Part shown: positions 1 to 8,747 of the stretch, piece after piece
How positions within the stretch are numbered: the first letter of the stretch is position 1
How the letters are laid out: every line of letters begins with the position of its first letter
NCBI RefSeq assembly: GCF_020520285.1
Contig: NZ_CP084742.1
Span: 1,736,001-1,800,000, forward strand
Reading direction: 5' to 3'
DNA length: 64,000 bases
Origin: Pseudomonas sp. L5B5
GTDB taxonomy: Bacteria > Pseudomonadota > Gammaproteobacteria > Pseudomonadales > Pseudomonadaceae
Translations under genes and position numbers: made by a program
Notes under the pieces: model-generated
Told to the model about the DNA's origin: nothing
The model's database searches: none
Seen by the model: the letters and a program-made list of their open reading frames with translations, nothing else

Positions 1-797
1 AGGCGATCGGTCAGGCGTCCACCCAGCAGGTTGCCGACCGCGGCGAGCACGCCATAACCCAGCATGAAGAGGCCAACCGTGGCGATGCTGACCTGGGTCA
101 CGCCGGTCAACAGCGGCGCAATGTAGGTATAGGCGCTGAACGAACCGGCATAACCCAGCACGGTCACCAGGGCAGCCACCAGCAAGGCGGGATGCAACAG
201 TGACTTGAGTGCCGAGGCCGCCGAATCCCGACCCGCCGCCCCCGAAGCCCTGGCCGGTTCATCCATGCCAAACAGCAGCCCGAGGAAGCCCAATGCACCG
301 AACCCGGCAATCGCCCCCAGCACCGGTCGCCAAGCGCCCAGGCCACCGAGGTAGGTGCTGATGGGCACACCAATGGCCATGGCCAGGGTGAAGCCTGCGA
401 ACACCCCGGCCACTGCGCGGCCGGCCTGCTTCGGCCCGGCCAGGTGGGCTGCGGTACTGGACGCCACGGCCAGGAACAGGCCATGGCCCATGCCGGCGAT
501 AAACCGGGCCGCCAGCAGCGACCACAGGCTGCTGGCGAATGCGGCACCCAGGCTGCCGGCGCAGAACACCAGCACGGTGCCCAGCATCACCCGCCGGCGC
601 GGCCAGCTTGCCGTCAGGGCCGTGAGGATCGGCGCCGCGCAGGTCGCGCCCAGGGCATACAGGGTGATTGCGCCGCCAGCCTGCTCGACCTGCAGGCCCA
701 GGTCCCGGGCCATGACCTCGGTGAGACCGATGGGGACGAATTCGGCAAGCCCCAGGGCGAAGGCACTGAGGCTGAAGATGTAGACGATGAAGGGCAT
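1..797 (-). CDS. MFS transporter, N-terminal part (runs off window)
   Basis: The leftward reading frame stays open from an ATG at 797 to the window edge, giving about 265 residues. I translated it by hand. It is almost wholly hydrophobic, with about eight membrane segments. It begins MPFIVYIFSLSAFALG and carries an AEFVPIGL stretch, both typical of the DHA1 drug/sugar efflux group (AraJ/YdhP-like). A hydrophilic loop rich in Ala, Arg and Ser near residue 200 would be the central cytoplasmic loop. It is divergent from the LysR gene starting at 1042, which probably controls it. The substrate cannot be told, and the C-terminus is outside the window. Confidence 0.85.
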   Translation of the reverse strand, partial: MPFIVYIFSLSAFALGLAEFVPIGLTEVMARDLGLQVEQAGGAITLYALGATCAAPILTALTASWPRRRVMLGTVLVFCAGSLGAAFASSLWSLLAARFIAGMGHGLFLAVASSTAAHLAGPKQAGRAVAGVFAGFTLAMAIGVPISTYLGGLGAWRPVLGAIAGFGALGFLGLLFGMDEPARASGAAGRDSAASALKSLLHPALLVAALVTVLGYAGSFSAYTYIAPLLTGVTQVSIATVGLFMLGYGVLAAVGNLLGGRLTDR

Positions 798-1041
798 GAG
801 CGCACTCTCTGAACAGTGGAAAAACCGGCCCGTGGCCAGGAATGCGCGCAAGCGTAGGGAGGCACGATCGATACGAAAAATTATTACTTTGATACCTATG
901 CCAAATTATTTTTATACCTCAAGCCAGGCTGGGCACTATGCTGCAAGCCTCTGGCCGGCGACCTTGCAGGTCGCCGGCGCTTGTCCGTCAATCAACCGGG
1001 AACACTTCGCGAGGGCGCCCACTGCGGCGCGATACCGTTTC

Positions 1042-1932
1042 ATGAGCCATCTGGACCACCTGCGTACCTTCATCGAGGCTTATCGCCTGCAATCGTTCTC
1101 GCGCGCCGCCCAGGCCCTGGGCATGACCCAGCCCGGAGCCTCGCTGCACATCCAGGCACTGGAAGCCTTCGTCGGCAAACCGCTGTTCGTGCGGCGCTCA
1201 CGCGGCGTCACCGCGACCGAGGCCGCCGACGAACTGGCGCGGGCCATCGGGCCGATGCTGGACGGCCTGGAAATGCGCATGGCGTCCTACCGCCTCGGCG
1301 ATGAAATGGGCGGCACCGTGCACATCGCCGGCCCCTCGGATTTCATCCATGGCAAACTCGCCTCCGGGTTGGCGCCGCTGCTGGAACAGGGGCTGCAGAT
1401 CCGCCTGCACACCGGCAACCGCGAGCGCATCTACAACCTGCTGGACAGCTCCACCGCCGACCTGGCGATCACCGCCTCCCTGCCGGACGAGCATGCCCAC
1501 GGTTTCGCCCGGCTGCTGACCGAGCGCTTCCTGCTGGTGCTCTCTGCACAGCGAGCTCGGGAACTGGGCGAGCGACCATCGGCTGATGCGCTGGCCGGGG
1601 TGCCGCTGATCGCCTTCGACGAAGACCTGCCGCTGATCCGGCCGGTCTGGACCGCCCTGTTCCAGTTCGCCCCGACCTTGCAGGCCGCGCTGACCATCGC
1701 CGACCTGCGCATCATCCAGGACCTGGTGGTGCAGGGCCAAGGCTGGAGCGTGCTGCCCGACTACCAGTGCCGCGAGGCCCTGGAGGCCGGCCGCCTGGTG
1801 TCCCTGACGCCTTTGGCAGAGGCTCCCACCAACGAGCTGTACCTGGTGTGGAACAAGACCGCGATGCGCAACCCGCGCCTGGTCCAGGTGCGCGACTTCA
1901 TCCTGGGCCTGTTCACCAACAGCGTGCACTGA
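1042..1932 (+). CDS. LysR-family transcriptional regulator
   Basis: This is a 296-residue protein of usual LysR length. The N-terminal winged helix-turn-helix (residues about 1-60) begins MSHLDHLRTFIEAYRLQSFS and contains AAQALGMTQPGASLHIQALE. The rest is a periplasmic-binding-like co-inducer domain. The frame is open further upstream to 787, but the ATG at 1042 gives the family-standard N-terminus. The 245 bp between it and the divergent MFS gene would hold both promoters. LysR regulators of this arrangement usually control the divergent gene, so efflux control is inferred. The inducer is unknown. Confidence 0.9.
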   Translation: MSHLDHLRTFIEAYRLQSFSRAAQALGMTQPGASLHIQALEAFVGKPLFVRRSRGVTATEAADELARAIGPMLDGLEMRMASYRLGDEMGGTVHIAGPSDFIHGKLASGLAPLLEQGLQIRLHTGNRERIYNLLDSSTADLAITASLPDEHAHGFARLLTERFLLVLSAQRARELGERPSADALAGVPLIAFDEDLPLIRPVWTALFQFAPTLQAALTIADLRIIQDLVVQGQGWSVLPDYQCREALEAGRLVSLTPLAEAPTNELYLVWNKTAMRNPRLVQVRDFILGLFTNSVH

Positions 1933-1997
1933 AGACCCTGCATCCGGCCCGGATACCGATGCTAGACTGCGCGGCTTTTTTCAGCAGGGACTGGCTC

Positions 1998-2525
1998 ATG
2001 CAACGCATCGTGATACTGGGCAATGCCGGGAGCGGCAAGTCCACCCTGGCCCGTGAACTGGGGCGCCGGCTCGACGCACCGGTGGTGCACCTGGACCGCC
2101 TCTTCTGGGAACCCGGCTGGGTCGAGGCCCAGGCCGAGGTGTTTCGCCAGCGAGTCCGCGAGGCCGTGGCCACGGACGCCTGGATCTGCGAGGGCAACTA
2201 TTCGCGGCGCACTTTCGACCTGCGCCTGCCCCAGGCCGAGCTGGTGATCTGGCTCGACACCCCACGTACCATCTGCCTGAAGCGAGTCTTCATGCGCTCT
2301 CTGCGTAACCGCCCACGCGCCGACCTGCCGGCCGGCTGCCGTGAGCAGTTGAACCGCGAATTCCTCAAGTTCCTGGGGTTTGTGTGGCACTTCGACCAGC
2401 ACAATCGCCCGGGTATCGAACAGGTCCGCCAGACCGTGGGGCCGCAGGTGCCGGTCATTCATTTGCGCGGCGCTCGGCAGATCGCCAGGTTTCTCGACGA
2501 TCTGCCAAGCCGCCTGCCAGGCTGA
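1998..2525 (+). CDS. P-loop NTPase, adenylate-kinase/FlaR-like
   Basis: A 175-residue soluble protein opens MQRIVILGNAGSGKSTLARE, a Walker A motif at residues 8-16. It continues with a conserved VHLDRLFWEPGW segment and a later Arg-rich lid-like region (RVFMRSLRNRPRAD). This pattern is that of the small adenylate-kinase-like ATPases often labelled topology modulation or FlaR-like proteins. The substrate is not established for the family. The ATG at 1998 lies about 65 bp after the LysR gene. An upstream in-frame ATG at 1960 would add residues that break the P-loop start and is less likely. Confidence 0.8.
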   Translation: MQRIVILGNAGSGKSTLARELGRRLDAPVVHLDRLFWEPGWVEAQAEVFRQRVREAVATDAWICEGNYSRRTFDLRLPQAELVIWLDTPRTICLKRVFMRSLRNRPRADLPAGCREQLNREFLKFLGFVWHFDQHNRPGIEQVRQTVGPQVPVIHLRGARQIARFLDDLPSRLPG

Positions 2526-2636
2526 TCACGGCAGCCTGGCACCGGTCGGCGGTCGTAGCCGAAAAGCGCAAGACTTCCGGGTGAAAAACCGGATAATGGC
2601 GGCCTTTTCGTATTGCTCGTTATTCTGGTAGCCCCC

Positions 2637-4841
2637 ATGGAAATCAAGGTCAACTTTCTCGACAACCTCCGACTTGAAGCCAAGTTCGACGACTTCACGG
2701 TGGTGGCCGACCAGCCGATCCGCTACAAGGGCGATGGTTCGGCACCGGGTCCGTTCGACTATTTCCTGGCGTCCTCGGCGCTGTGCGCCGCCTACTTCGT
2801 GAAGCTGTACTGCCAGACCCGCGACATCCCCACCGACAACATTCGCCTGTCGCAGAACAACATTGTCGATCCGGAAAACCGCTACAACCAGATCTTCAAG
2901 ATCCAGGTCGAGCTGCCGGCGGACATCTCCGAGAAGGACCGCCAGGGCATCCTGCGCTCCATCGACCGCTGCACGGTGAAGAAGGTGGTGCAGACCGGCC
3001 CCGAGTTCGTGATCGAGGAAGTGGAGAACCTGGACGCCGATGCCCAGGCCCTGCTGATGCCCGGCCTGGACGCGGGCACAAGCACCTGCATTGCCGGCAA
3101 GGACCTGCCGCTGGAGCAGACCATCGCCAACATGTCGGCCATCCTCGCGGACCTGGGGATGAAGATCGAGATCGCCTCCTGGCGCAACATCGTGCCCAAC
3201 GTCTGGTCGCTGCACATCCGCGACGCCCAGTCGCCGATGTGCTTCACCAACGGCAAGGGTGCAACCAAGGAAGGCGCGCTGGCCTCTGCCCTGGGCGAGT
3301 TCATCGAGCGCCTGAACTGCAACTTCTTCTACAACGACCAGTTCTGGGGCCAGGACATCGCCAACGCCGAGTTCGTCCACTACCCCGACGAGCGCTGGTT
3401 CAAGCCAGGGCGCAAGGACGCCCTGCCCCAGGAGATCCTCGACGAGTACTGCCTCGGCATCTACAACCCCGACGGCGAGCTGCGTGGCTCGCACCTGTAC
3501 GACACCAACTCCGGCAACACCGAGCGCGGCATCTGCTCGCTGCCCTTCGTGCGCCAGTCGGATGGCAAGGTGGTGTATTTCCCGTCCAACCTGATCGAGA
3601 ACCTGTACCTCTCCAACGGCATGAGCGCCGGCAACACCCTGGCCGAAGCCCAGGTGCAGTGCCTGTCGGAAATCTTCGAGCGGGCGGTCAAGCGCGAAAT
3701 CCTCGAGGGCGAGCTCGCCCTGCCGGACGTGCCCCAGGAGGTACTGGCCAAGTACCCCGCGATCCTTGCAGGTATCCAGGGCCTGGAGGAGCAAGGCTTC
3801 CCGGTACTGGTCAAGGACGCCTCCCTGGGCGGTGAATTCCCGGTGATGTGCGTGACCCTGATGAACCCGCGCACCGGTGGCGTGTTCGCCTCCTTCGGCG
3901 CCCACCCCAGCCTCGAAGTGGCGCTGGAGCGCAGCCTCACCGAACTGCTCCAGGGCCGCAGCTTCGAGGGCCTGAACGACCTGCCGCAGCCGACCTTCGA
4001 GAGCCAGGCCCTGATGGAGCCGAACAACTTCGTCGAGCACTTCATCGACTCCAGCGGCGTGGTGTCGTGGCGCTTCTTCAGCGCCAAGGCCGACTTCGAG
4101 TTCGTCGAGTGGGACTTCTCCAGCCAGGGCGCAGACTCCAACGCCGAGGAAGCCGCCACCCTGTTCGGCATCCTCGAAGAGCTGGGCAAGGAAAGCTACA
4201 TGGCGGTGTACGAGCACCTGGGCGCCACCGCCTGCCGGGTCCTGGTGCCGGACTACTCGGAAATCTACCCGGTGGACGACCTGATCTGGGACAACACCAA
4301 CAAGGCGCTGTTCTTTCGCGAAGACATCCTCAACCTGCACCGCCTGGACGAAGACGGCCTGCGCAACCTGGTGGAGCGCCTGGAACAAAGCGAGCTGGAC
4401 GACTACACCGACATCACCACCCTGATCGGCATCGAGTTCGACGACAACACCGCCTGGGGCCAGTTGACCATCCTCGAGCTGAAGCTGCTGATCCATGTGG
4501 CCCTGGGGCAGTTCGATCCGGCCAAGGAACTGGTGGAAATGTTCCTGCAATACAACGACAACACCGTCGAGCGCGGCCTGTTCTACCAGGCCATGAACGC
4601 TGTACTGGAAGTGGAGCTGGACGACGAGCTGGAGCTGGCGGACTACGAAGCCAACTTGCGCCGCATGTTCGGCAACGAGCGGATGGACGCGGTGATCGGT
4701 TCGGTGCAAGGCAGCGTGCGCTTCCATGGCCTGACGCCTACCAGCATGCAACTGGAAGGCCTGGACCGGCACCTGCGGCTGATCGACAGCTACAAGAAGC
4801 TGCACGCGGCACGCGCCAGGGTGGCCGGCCTGGCCGGCTGA
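2637..4841 (+). CDS. ycaO: OsmC-YcaO fusion protein
   Basis: A 734-residue protein joins two domains. Residues about 1-145 are OsmC-like, with the SAPGPFDYFLASSALC segment (Cys50) and a second cysteine at about 112. Residues about 170-570 are a YcaO ATP-binding domain, with the conserved TNGKGATKEGALASALGEFIERL segment and a later SEIFERAVK helix. A C-terminal acidic helical region follows. YcaO enzymes phosphorylate amide backbones. The E. coli member helps RimO-linked methylthiolation of ribosomal protein S12, but the biochemical role of the OsmC fusion form is not settled. No peptide-precursor or azoline-cluster genes lie nearby. It is monocistronic, with a terminator just downstream. Confidence 0.9.
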   Translation: MEIKVNFLDNLRLEAKFDDFTVVADQPIRYKGDGSAPGPFDYFLASSALCAAYFVKLYCQTRDIPTDNIRLSQNNIVDPENRYNQIFKIQVELPADISEKDRQGILRSIDRCTVKKVVQTGPEFVIEEVENLDADAQALLMPGLDAGTSTCIAGKDLPLEQTIANMSAILADLGMKIEIASWRNIVPNVWSLHIRDAQSPMCFTNGKGATKEGALASALGEFIERLNCNFFYNDQFWGQDIANAEFVHYPDERWFKPGRKDALPQEILDEYCLGIYNPDGELRGSHLYDTNSGNTERGICSLPFVRQSDGKVVYFPSNLIENLYLSNGMSAGNTLAEAQVQCLSEIFERAVKREILEGELALPDVPQEVLAKYPAILAGIQGLEEQGFPVLVKDASLGGEFPVMCVTLMNPRTGGVFASFGAHPSLEVALERSLTELLQGRSFEGLNDLPQPTFESQALMEPNNFVEHFIDSSGVVSWRFFSAKADFEFVEWDFSSQGADSNAEEAATLFGILEELGKESYMAVYEHLGATACRVLVPDYSEIYPVDDLIWDNTNKALFFREDILNLHRLDEDGLRNLVERLEQSELDDYTDITTLIGIEFDDNTAWGQLTILELKLLIHVALGQFDPAKELVEMFLQYNDNTVERGLFYQAMNAVLEVELDDELELADYEANLRRMFGNERMDAVIGSVQGSVRFHGLTPTSMQLEGLDRHLRLIDSYKKLHAARARVAGLAG

Positions 4842-4854
4842 TGGCATCGCCAGG

Positions 4855-4879
4855 AAAAGCACCTTCGGGTGCTTTTTTA
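4855..4879 (+). terminator. Rho-independent terminator after ycaO
   Basis: AAAAGCACC, a TTCG tetraloop, then GGTGCTTTTTT forms a GC-capped hairpin with a U tract 14 bp past the stop codon. Confidence 0.9.
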
Positions 4880-5082
4880 GTTTCAGGCCCACGTTCGAGG
4901 CCACTGGCCAGGCCTGGTGGCTGCACGTGCCATGACGGCCTCGACACAGCAAGAGTCTGACCAAGTCGCTACTGCAGTCCTATTACAGCAACGGAAAATG
5001 CTGACCTCCTGTTTCGCGCTTTTGTCAGCTGTACCATGCGATCCTGAAATTCATGAGCTGTCCGGCCCCGGAGATCGCCACC

Positions 5083-5808
5083 ATGCACGCCGACTTTCGC
5101 CCCAAGCAGATCTACGAGCAGGTTGCCGACCAGATCAGGTCCGGCATCTTGAACGGCCAATATGCCCACGGCTCGCGCCTGCCCTCCGAACGCGACCTGG
5201 CGCAACGCTTGAAAGTGAGCCGGCCTGCTGTTCGCGAGGCCATTGGCGCCTTGCAGAACGAAGGCATGGTCATCACCCGCCACGGCTCAGGCACCTACGT
5301 CGCCGATGCCCCGATGCAAGTGAAGGAGGTGGCAGCATCGTATGCCGGTGCGCTGCCATCCGACGCCGACTTCAGCCCCATCAGCACCCTCGAAGTCCGG
5401 CTGCTCATCGAGCCGGCAATCGCCCGGTTGGCTGCCCGCCGCGCCCAGCGCGATCCACTGGCCGAGCACTACCTGGAACAGATGATCGATGTGAAGGACC
5501 TCAGCGACCCCCTGCAACAGGCGCGCTGGAGCGAGTCCGATCGGTTGTTCCACCGCCAGCTCGCCATGATGACCGGCGATGTCCTGATTGCCAGGATCGC
5601 CGAAGAGATCAACAAGACGATGGCGCAACCGTTGTGGAACCGGCTGCGGGACGACGGAATCTACGCTTCCGAACGCATTCAGCTGTATGCGGCGGAACAT
5701 CGCTTGATCTACGAGGCGATCATCAGCGGCGACGAGGATGCTGCCGCTTTCTACGTCGAAGGCCACCTCAAGCGGGTTCGTCGAGACATCAGCTCACGCA
5801 ATGAATGA
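5083..5808 (+). CDS. GntR/FadR-family regulator
   Basis: A 241-residue protein with an N-terminal GntR winged helix (IYEQVADQIRSGILNGQ, then GSRLPSERDLAQRLKVSRPA) and a C-terminal all-helical FCD ligand domain. That domain includes an RLLIEPAIARLAA helix and a late AEHRLIYEAI segment carrying a metal-ligand histidine. I chose the ATG at 5083 because GGAG sits about 9 bases upstream. An in-frame ATG at 5053 has no ribosome site. It converges with the hydroxyproline operon ending at 5851, so it is the likely substrate-responsive regulator of that operon (inference from context). Confidence 0.88.
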   Translation: MHADFRPKQIYEQVADQIRSGILNGQYAHGSRLPSERDLAQRLKVSRPAVREAIGALQNEGMVITRHGSGTYVADAPMQVKEVAASYAGALPSDADFSPISTLEVRLLIEPAIARLAARRAQRDPLAEHYLEQMIDVKDLSDPLQQARWSESDRLFHRQLAMMTGDVLIARIAEEINKTMAQPLWNRLRDDGIYASERIQLYAAEHRLIYEAIISGDEDAAAFYVEGHLKRVRRDISSRNE

Positions 5809-5850
5809 CGGGCCGACATGGACATGGCCATGCCGGCACACGAAGTGCTG

Positions 5851-6675
5851 TCAGCGTATCGGCTCGACCTTGAAGGAACGCTGCATCCGGTAAAGCGTCT
5901 GGGCACCCAGCCACCTGTCGAAGATGGCCTGCATTGCCCCCTCGGCCTCCAGCTCGCGCAACGCCGAGTTCACCGCGACGAGCATGTCCGGCTCATCCTG
6001 ACGTACCCCCAGCCCCCAGACTTCCCGGCCAATGGCGGGTTGCAGGATGCTGTACTGCGCAGCCTTGTCCCCCAGGCGAGTGAGCAACTTGTGCAGTACC
6101 TCCTGCGAAGTGCTGAAGCCTGCGACCTTGCCCTGGAGCAGAGCGGTGAAGGCACTGGACACGTCCTCGAAGCCAATCGCCGTCGCGCCAGGCAAGGCCT
6201 GCCTGATATAGGCCTCGCTGATGCTGCCTTTGACGTAGCTGATGCGCTTGCCCTCCAGTTCGCCGGGCACGGTGATGCCGCGACCGGCCCTGACCGCCAG
6301 CACGTTCTCGCTCACGTAGTAGGCGTCGGAAAATGCCACCTGCTCGCCGCGGAGCGGCGTAAAGGCCAGCCCCGCACCGAGCAGATCCATGTGGCCCTGC
6401 TGCAACTCGGCGATGCGCGCCTCGATGGACACCGGCTTGATCTGGACCTTCGCGCCCAGCTTCCTGCCGACCGCCTGGCAAACGTCCACGTCATAACCGA
6501 CCACCGAGCGCGTCTTGACGTCCGTGTAGCCGAACGGTTCGAAGATATCCAGCACACCGCAGACCAGCACTCCGCGAGCCTTGATCTCGTCCAGTTGAGC
6601 GGCTTGAACGCTGGCCGTTCCCAGCCACAGGCAGCCGGCAATGACAGCGCTCCACAATGAAGAACAGCGTTTCAT
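5851..6675 (-). CDS. ABC transporter substrate-binding protein, family 3 (hydroxyproline cluster)
   Basis: A 274-residue periplasmic protein. The signal peptide (MKRCSSLWSAVIAGCLWLG, predicted cut after SVQA) precedes an SBP-bac-3 fold opening DEIKARGVLVCGVLDIFEPFG. The conserved DVDVCQAVGRKLG and AELQQGHMDLL segments are present. An upstream in-frame start at 6702 would bury the signal peptide, so 6675 is preferred. It is the last gene of the leftward cluster, 63 bp after the dehydratase, and would feed the permeases at 9518-10929. The ligand is presumed to be a hydroxyproline isomer. Confidence 0.88.
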   Translation of the reverse strand: MKRCSSLWSAVIAGCLWLGTASVQAAQLDEIKARGVLVCGVLDIFEPFGYTDVKTRSVVGYDVDVCQAVGRKLGAKVQIKPVSIEARIAELQQGHMDLLGAGLAFTPLRGEQVAFSDAYYVSENVLAVRAGRGITVPGELEGKRISYVKGSISEAYIRQALPGATAIGFEDVSSAFTALLQGKVAGFSTSQEVLHKLLTRLGDKAAQYSILQPAIGREVWGLGVRQDEPDMLVAVNSALRELEAEGAMQAIFDRWLGAQTLYRMQRSFKVEPIR

Positions 6676-6738
6676 ATCTATGACCCCAGAAAAAATGGAC
6701 ATGGTTCTGTCGTCGATACCGCTACGATTCCGTCTGCA

Positions 6739-7746
6739 CTAGCGGACCAGGAAACCGTACCGTTGTGGATCACGCTCATCGATGATCCAGTTGCAGAACC
6801 CACAGATGTAGGCCGTGCCCGAGACCTCCGGGATCACCGCCTGGAATTCGCCCACTCGGGTTTCCTCGATGACCCTGGCGGTGAACACCGAACCTATCAC
6901 CGACTCATTGACCAGCACCTGGTCCCGGCCAATCTGCCCCCGCAGGTAAAGCTGGGCGATCCGGCCACTGGTGCCGGACCCGGTAGGCGAGCGGTCCACC
7001 TCGCGGTCGGCGAAGATGCAGCAGTTGGCCTGGGTCGACCCGGGCAGGCGTGGCTCACCGTCGATGATGGTGCCGTAGATGTGGTTGATCTCGGGAATCT
7101 CGGGGTGCACCACCGTGAGCGCGGCATTGGCCGCACGCTTCACCTCGGCGCCGAACTTCTTCAACGCCTCTACCGATGATTCGCGGATCGCCAAGCCATG
7201 GGGCTGGCCGCTGGTGTAGAAATAGAACGCGCCGCCGTAGGCGATATCCCCCGTGACCAGGCCGTAGCTCGGCGTTTCGACCGTCACGTCGCGCCGATAG
7301 ATGAACGACGGTACGTTGATGAACCGCACACTGCCGGCATGCTGGCCATCCCATTCGACGAAGGCTTCGATGAAGCCGCAGGGCGCATCGATACCGACCC
7401 GGGTCCGTGGCGAGGTCCGCTTGACCCAGCCCAGTTCCACCGCGGCCGTAGCCAGGGCGATGGTGCCGTGGCCGCAGTGGTCGCTGTAGCCTTCGTTGTG
7501 CAGGAAGATGATGCCGAAATCCGCCGTGGGCGAGACCGGCTCGGTGAGATAACCGCCATACATGTCGGCATGGCCACGCGGCTCGAACATCAGGGCCTGG
7601 CGGATATCGTCGGCATGCTCCAGCAACCAGGCACGGCGCTCGATGATGGTCTTGCCGGGCAGCCTGGGCAGGCCGGAGGTCACGATTCGGAACGGCTCGC
7701 CGCCAGTATGGACTTCCACGGTATTGATGCTGCGGGTGATGTGCAT
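6739..7746 (-). CDS. lhpH: trans-3-hydroxy-L-proline dehydratase
   Basis: A 335-residue proline-racemase-superfamily enzyme. The first catalytic cysteine is Cys91 in SDHCGHGT. The second catalytic position, cysteine in true racemases and hydroxyproline epimerases (DRSPCG), is threonine here: DRSPTGSGTSG, Thr255. A Cys/Thr pair is known for trans-3-hydroxy-L-proline dehydratases, which release water to give delta1-pyrroline-2-carboxylate. The next gene encodes an ornithine-cyclodeaminase-family reductase that would reduce that product to L-proline. The two genes together make the assignment much stronger than homology alone. Confidence 0.85.
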   Translation of the reverse strand: MHITRSINTVEVHTGGEPFRIVTSGLPRLPGKTIIERRAWLLEHADDIRQALMFEPRGHADMYGGYLTEPVSPTADFGIIFLHNEGYSDHCGHGTIALATAAVELGWVKRTSPRTRVGIDAPCGFIEAFVEWDGQHAGSVRFINVPSFIYRRDVTVETPSYGLVTGDIAYGGAFYFYTSGQPHGLAIRESSVEALKKFGAEVKRAANAALTVVHPEIPEINHIYGTIIDGEPRLPGSTQANCCIFADREVDRSPTGSGTSGRIAQLYLRGQIGRDQVLVNESVIGSVFTARVIEETRVGEFQAVIPEVSGTAYICGFCNWIIDERDPQRYGFLVR

Positions 7747-7770
7747 GGATAACTCCCTTGGACAATGGAC

Positions 7771-8724
7771 TCAGGTTCGCTCGGCCGCGAGGCTGGCGAC
7801 GGCTACGCGGGCGGCCGCCAGGTCCCAGGCAGCGGTGCCGACACTCTTGACCACAACCGGGCGCCCAGGCTCGACGGCGCCATCCAGTGCACTGGCCAGG
7901 GACCTGACCCGGGACCAGTCCACCGCGGCGCGCAGCAGGTCGCCGGCTTCGTGGCGAGCGCCAGCCGGGTCGTCGGCATAGATCAGGCTGCCGTCGAGCA
8001 GGGTCTTGCCCAACTCGGCCATTTCCGGCTTGAAGGCACCGACGCCAATGACCAGGCGCCCCGCCTGGGCCGGTTCGTCGTAGACCGGCTCGAGGCTGGT
8101 GGTCAGGGTAATGACCACATCGACCTCTGGCATGTCGCCAGCCAGCGGCTCCAGCTGGCCATGCAAATGGCGATTGGCCTCGCAGAACTGCGTGGCGGAC
8201 GCAAGGTCCAGGCCCCGTACCCAGACCCTGGCCCGGGGATACAGCGCATTGATGGCCTGGACATGAAACCGCGACTGGGCACCGGTGCCGAAGATCAGGA
8301 CCCGTCGCGGGGCCTCGGGCAGGAAGGTGCGGATGGCCAGCAGCGTGACCGCGGCGGTGCGCCGCCCTGTCACCTCCGGTCCATCCAGCAGGCACAGCAG
8401 CCTGCCGGTGGCGGCATCGCACACCGTGACATTGCCATGCAAGGTGGGCAGGTTGTGCCGAGCATTGGCCTGCTGCACGTTCACCAGCTTGTGGATGCCA
8501 ATGTCCGGTGCGCTGGCCGGCATGCTGAGCAGCACCCCGCCCTCGCCCAGGGGCACCACCATGCGCTCCGGGCTCAGGATCGCACCGGCCGCCAGTTCCC
8601 GGACCGCCCGCCCAAGGGCCTCGACCAACTGTTCGAAGTCCAGCAAGGCGGCGGTCCTCGCCGGGTCGCAGACGATCATTCCAGGGGGGTTCGCCAGCGG
8701 GCACGGGTTTGAGGGTTCGTTCAT
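7771..8724 (-). CDS. lhpI: delta1-pyrroline-2-carboxylate reductase (ornithine cyclodeaminase/mu-crystallin family)
   Basis: A 317-residue protein of the mu-crystallin family with a Rossmann NAD(P)H motif RVLIFGTGAQSRFHVQAI. The TVCDAATGRLLCLLDGPEVTGRRTAA strand typical of the family is also present. The ATG at 8724 has AAGGAG 8 bases upstream, while the longer open frame to 8859 lacks support. It lies 24 bp upstream of the dehydratase gene. It most likely reduces delta1-pyrroline-2-carboxylate, the dehydratase product, to L-proline. Ornithine cyclodeaminase or alanine dehydrogenase activity is possible by family but less likely here. Confidence 0.85.
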   Translation of the reverse strand: MNEPSNPCPLANPPGMIVCDPARTAALLDFEQLVEALGRAVRELAAGAILSPERMVVPLGEGGVLLSMPASAPDIGIHKLVNVQQANARHNLPTLHGNVTVCDAATGRLLCLLDGPEVTGRRTAAVTLLAIRTFLPEAPRRVLIFGTGAQSRFHVQAINALYPRARVWVRGLDLASATQFCEANRHLHGQLEPLAGDMPEVDVVITLTTSLEPVYDEPAQAGRLVIGVGAFKPEMAELGKTLLDGSLIYADDPAGARHEAGDLLRAAVDWSRVRSLASALDGAVEPGRPVVVKSVGTAAWDLAAARVAVASLAAERT

Positions 8725-8747
8725 TCTCTTGCTCCTTGATGGGTGAC

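Noticed and set aside
2526..4964. 812-codon leftward frame opposite the OsmC-YcaO gene
   Set aside because: It mirrors the codon pattern of the real gene, has no ribosome site or family feature, and is a known effect of high GC.
6739..7746. Calling this gene proline racemase or 4-hydroxyproline epimerase
   Set aside because: The second catalytic cysteine is threonine and the linked reductase fits the 3-hydroxyproline pathway.
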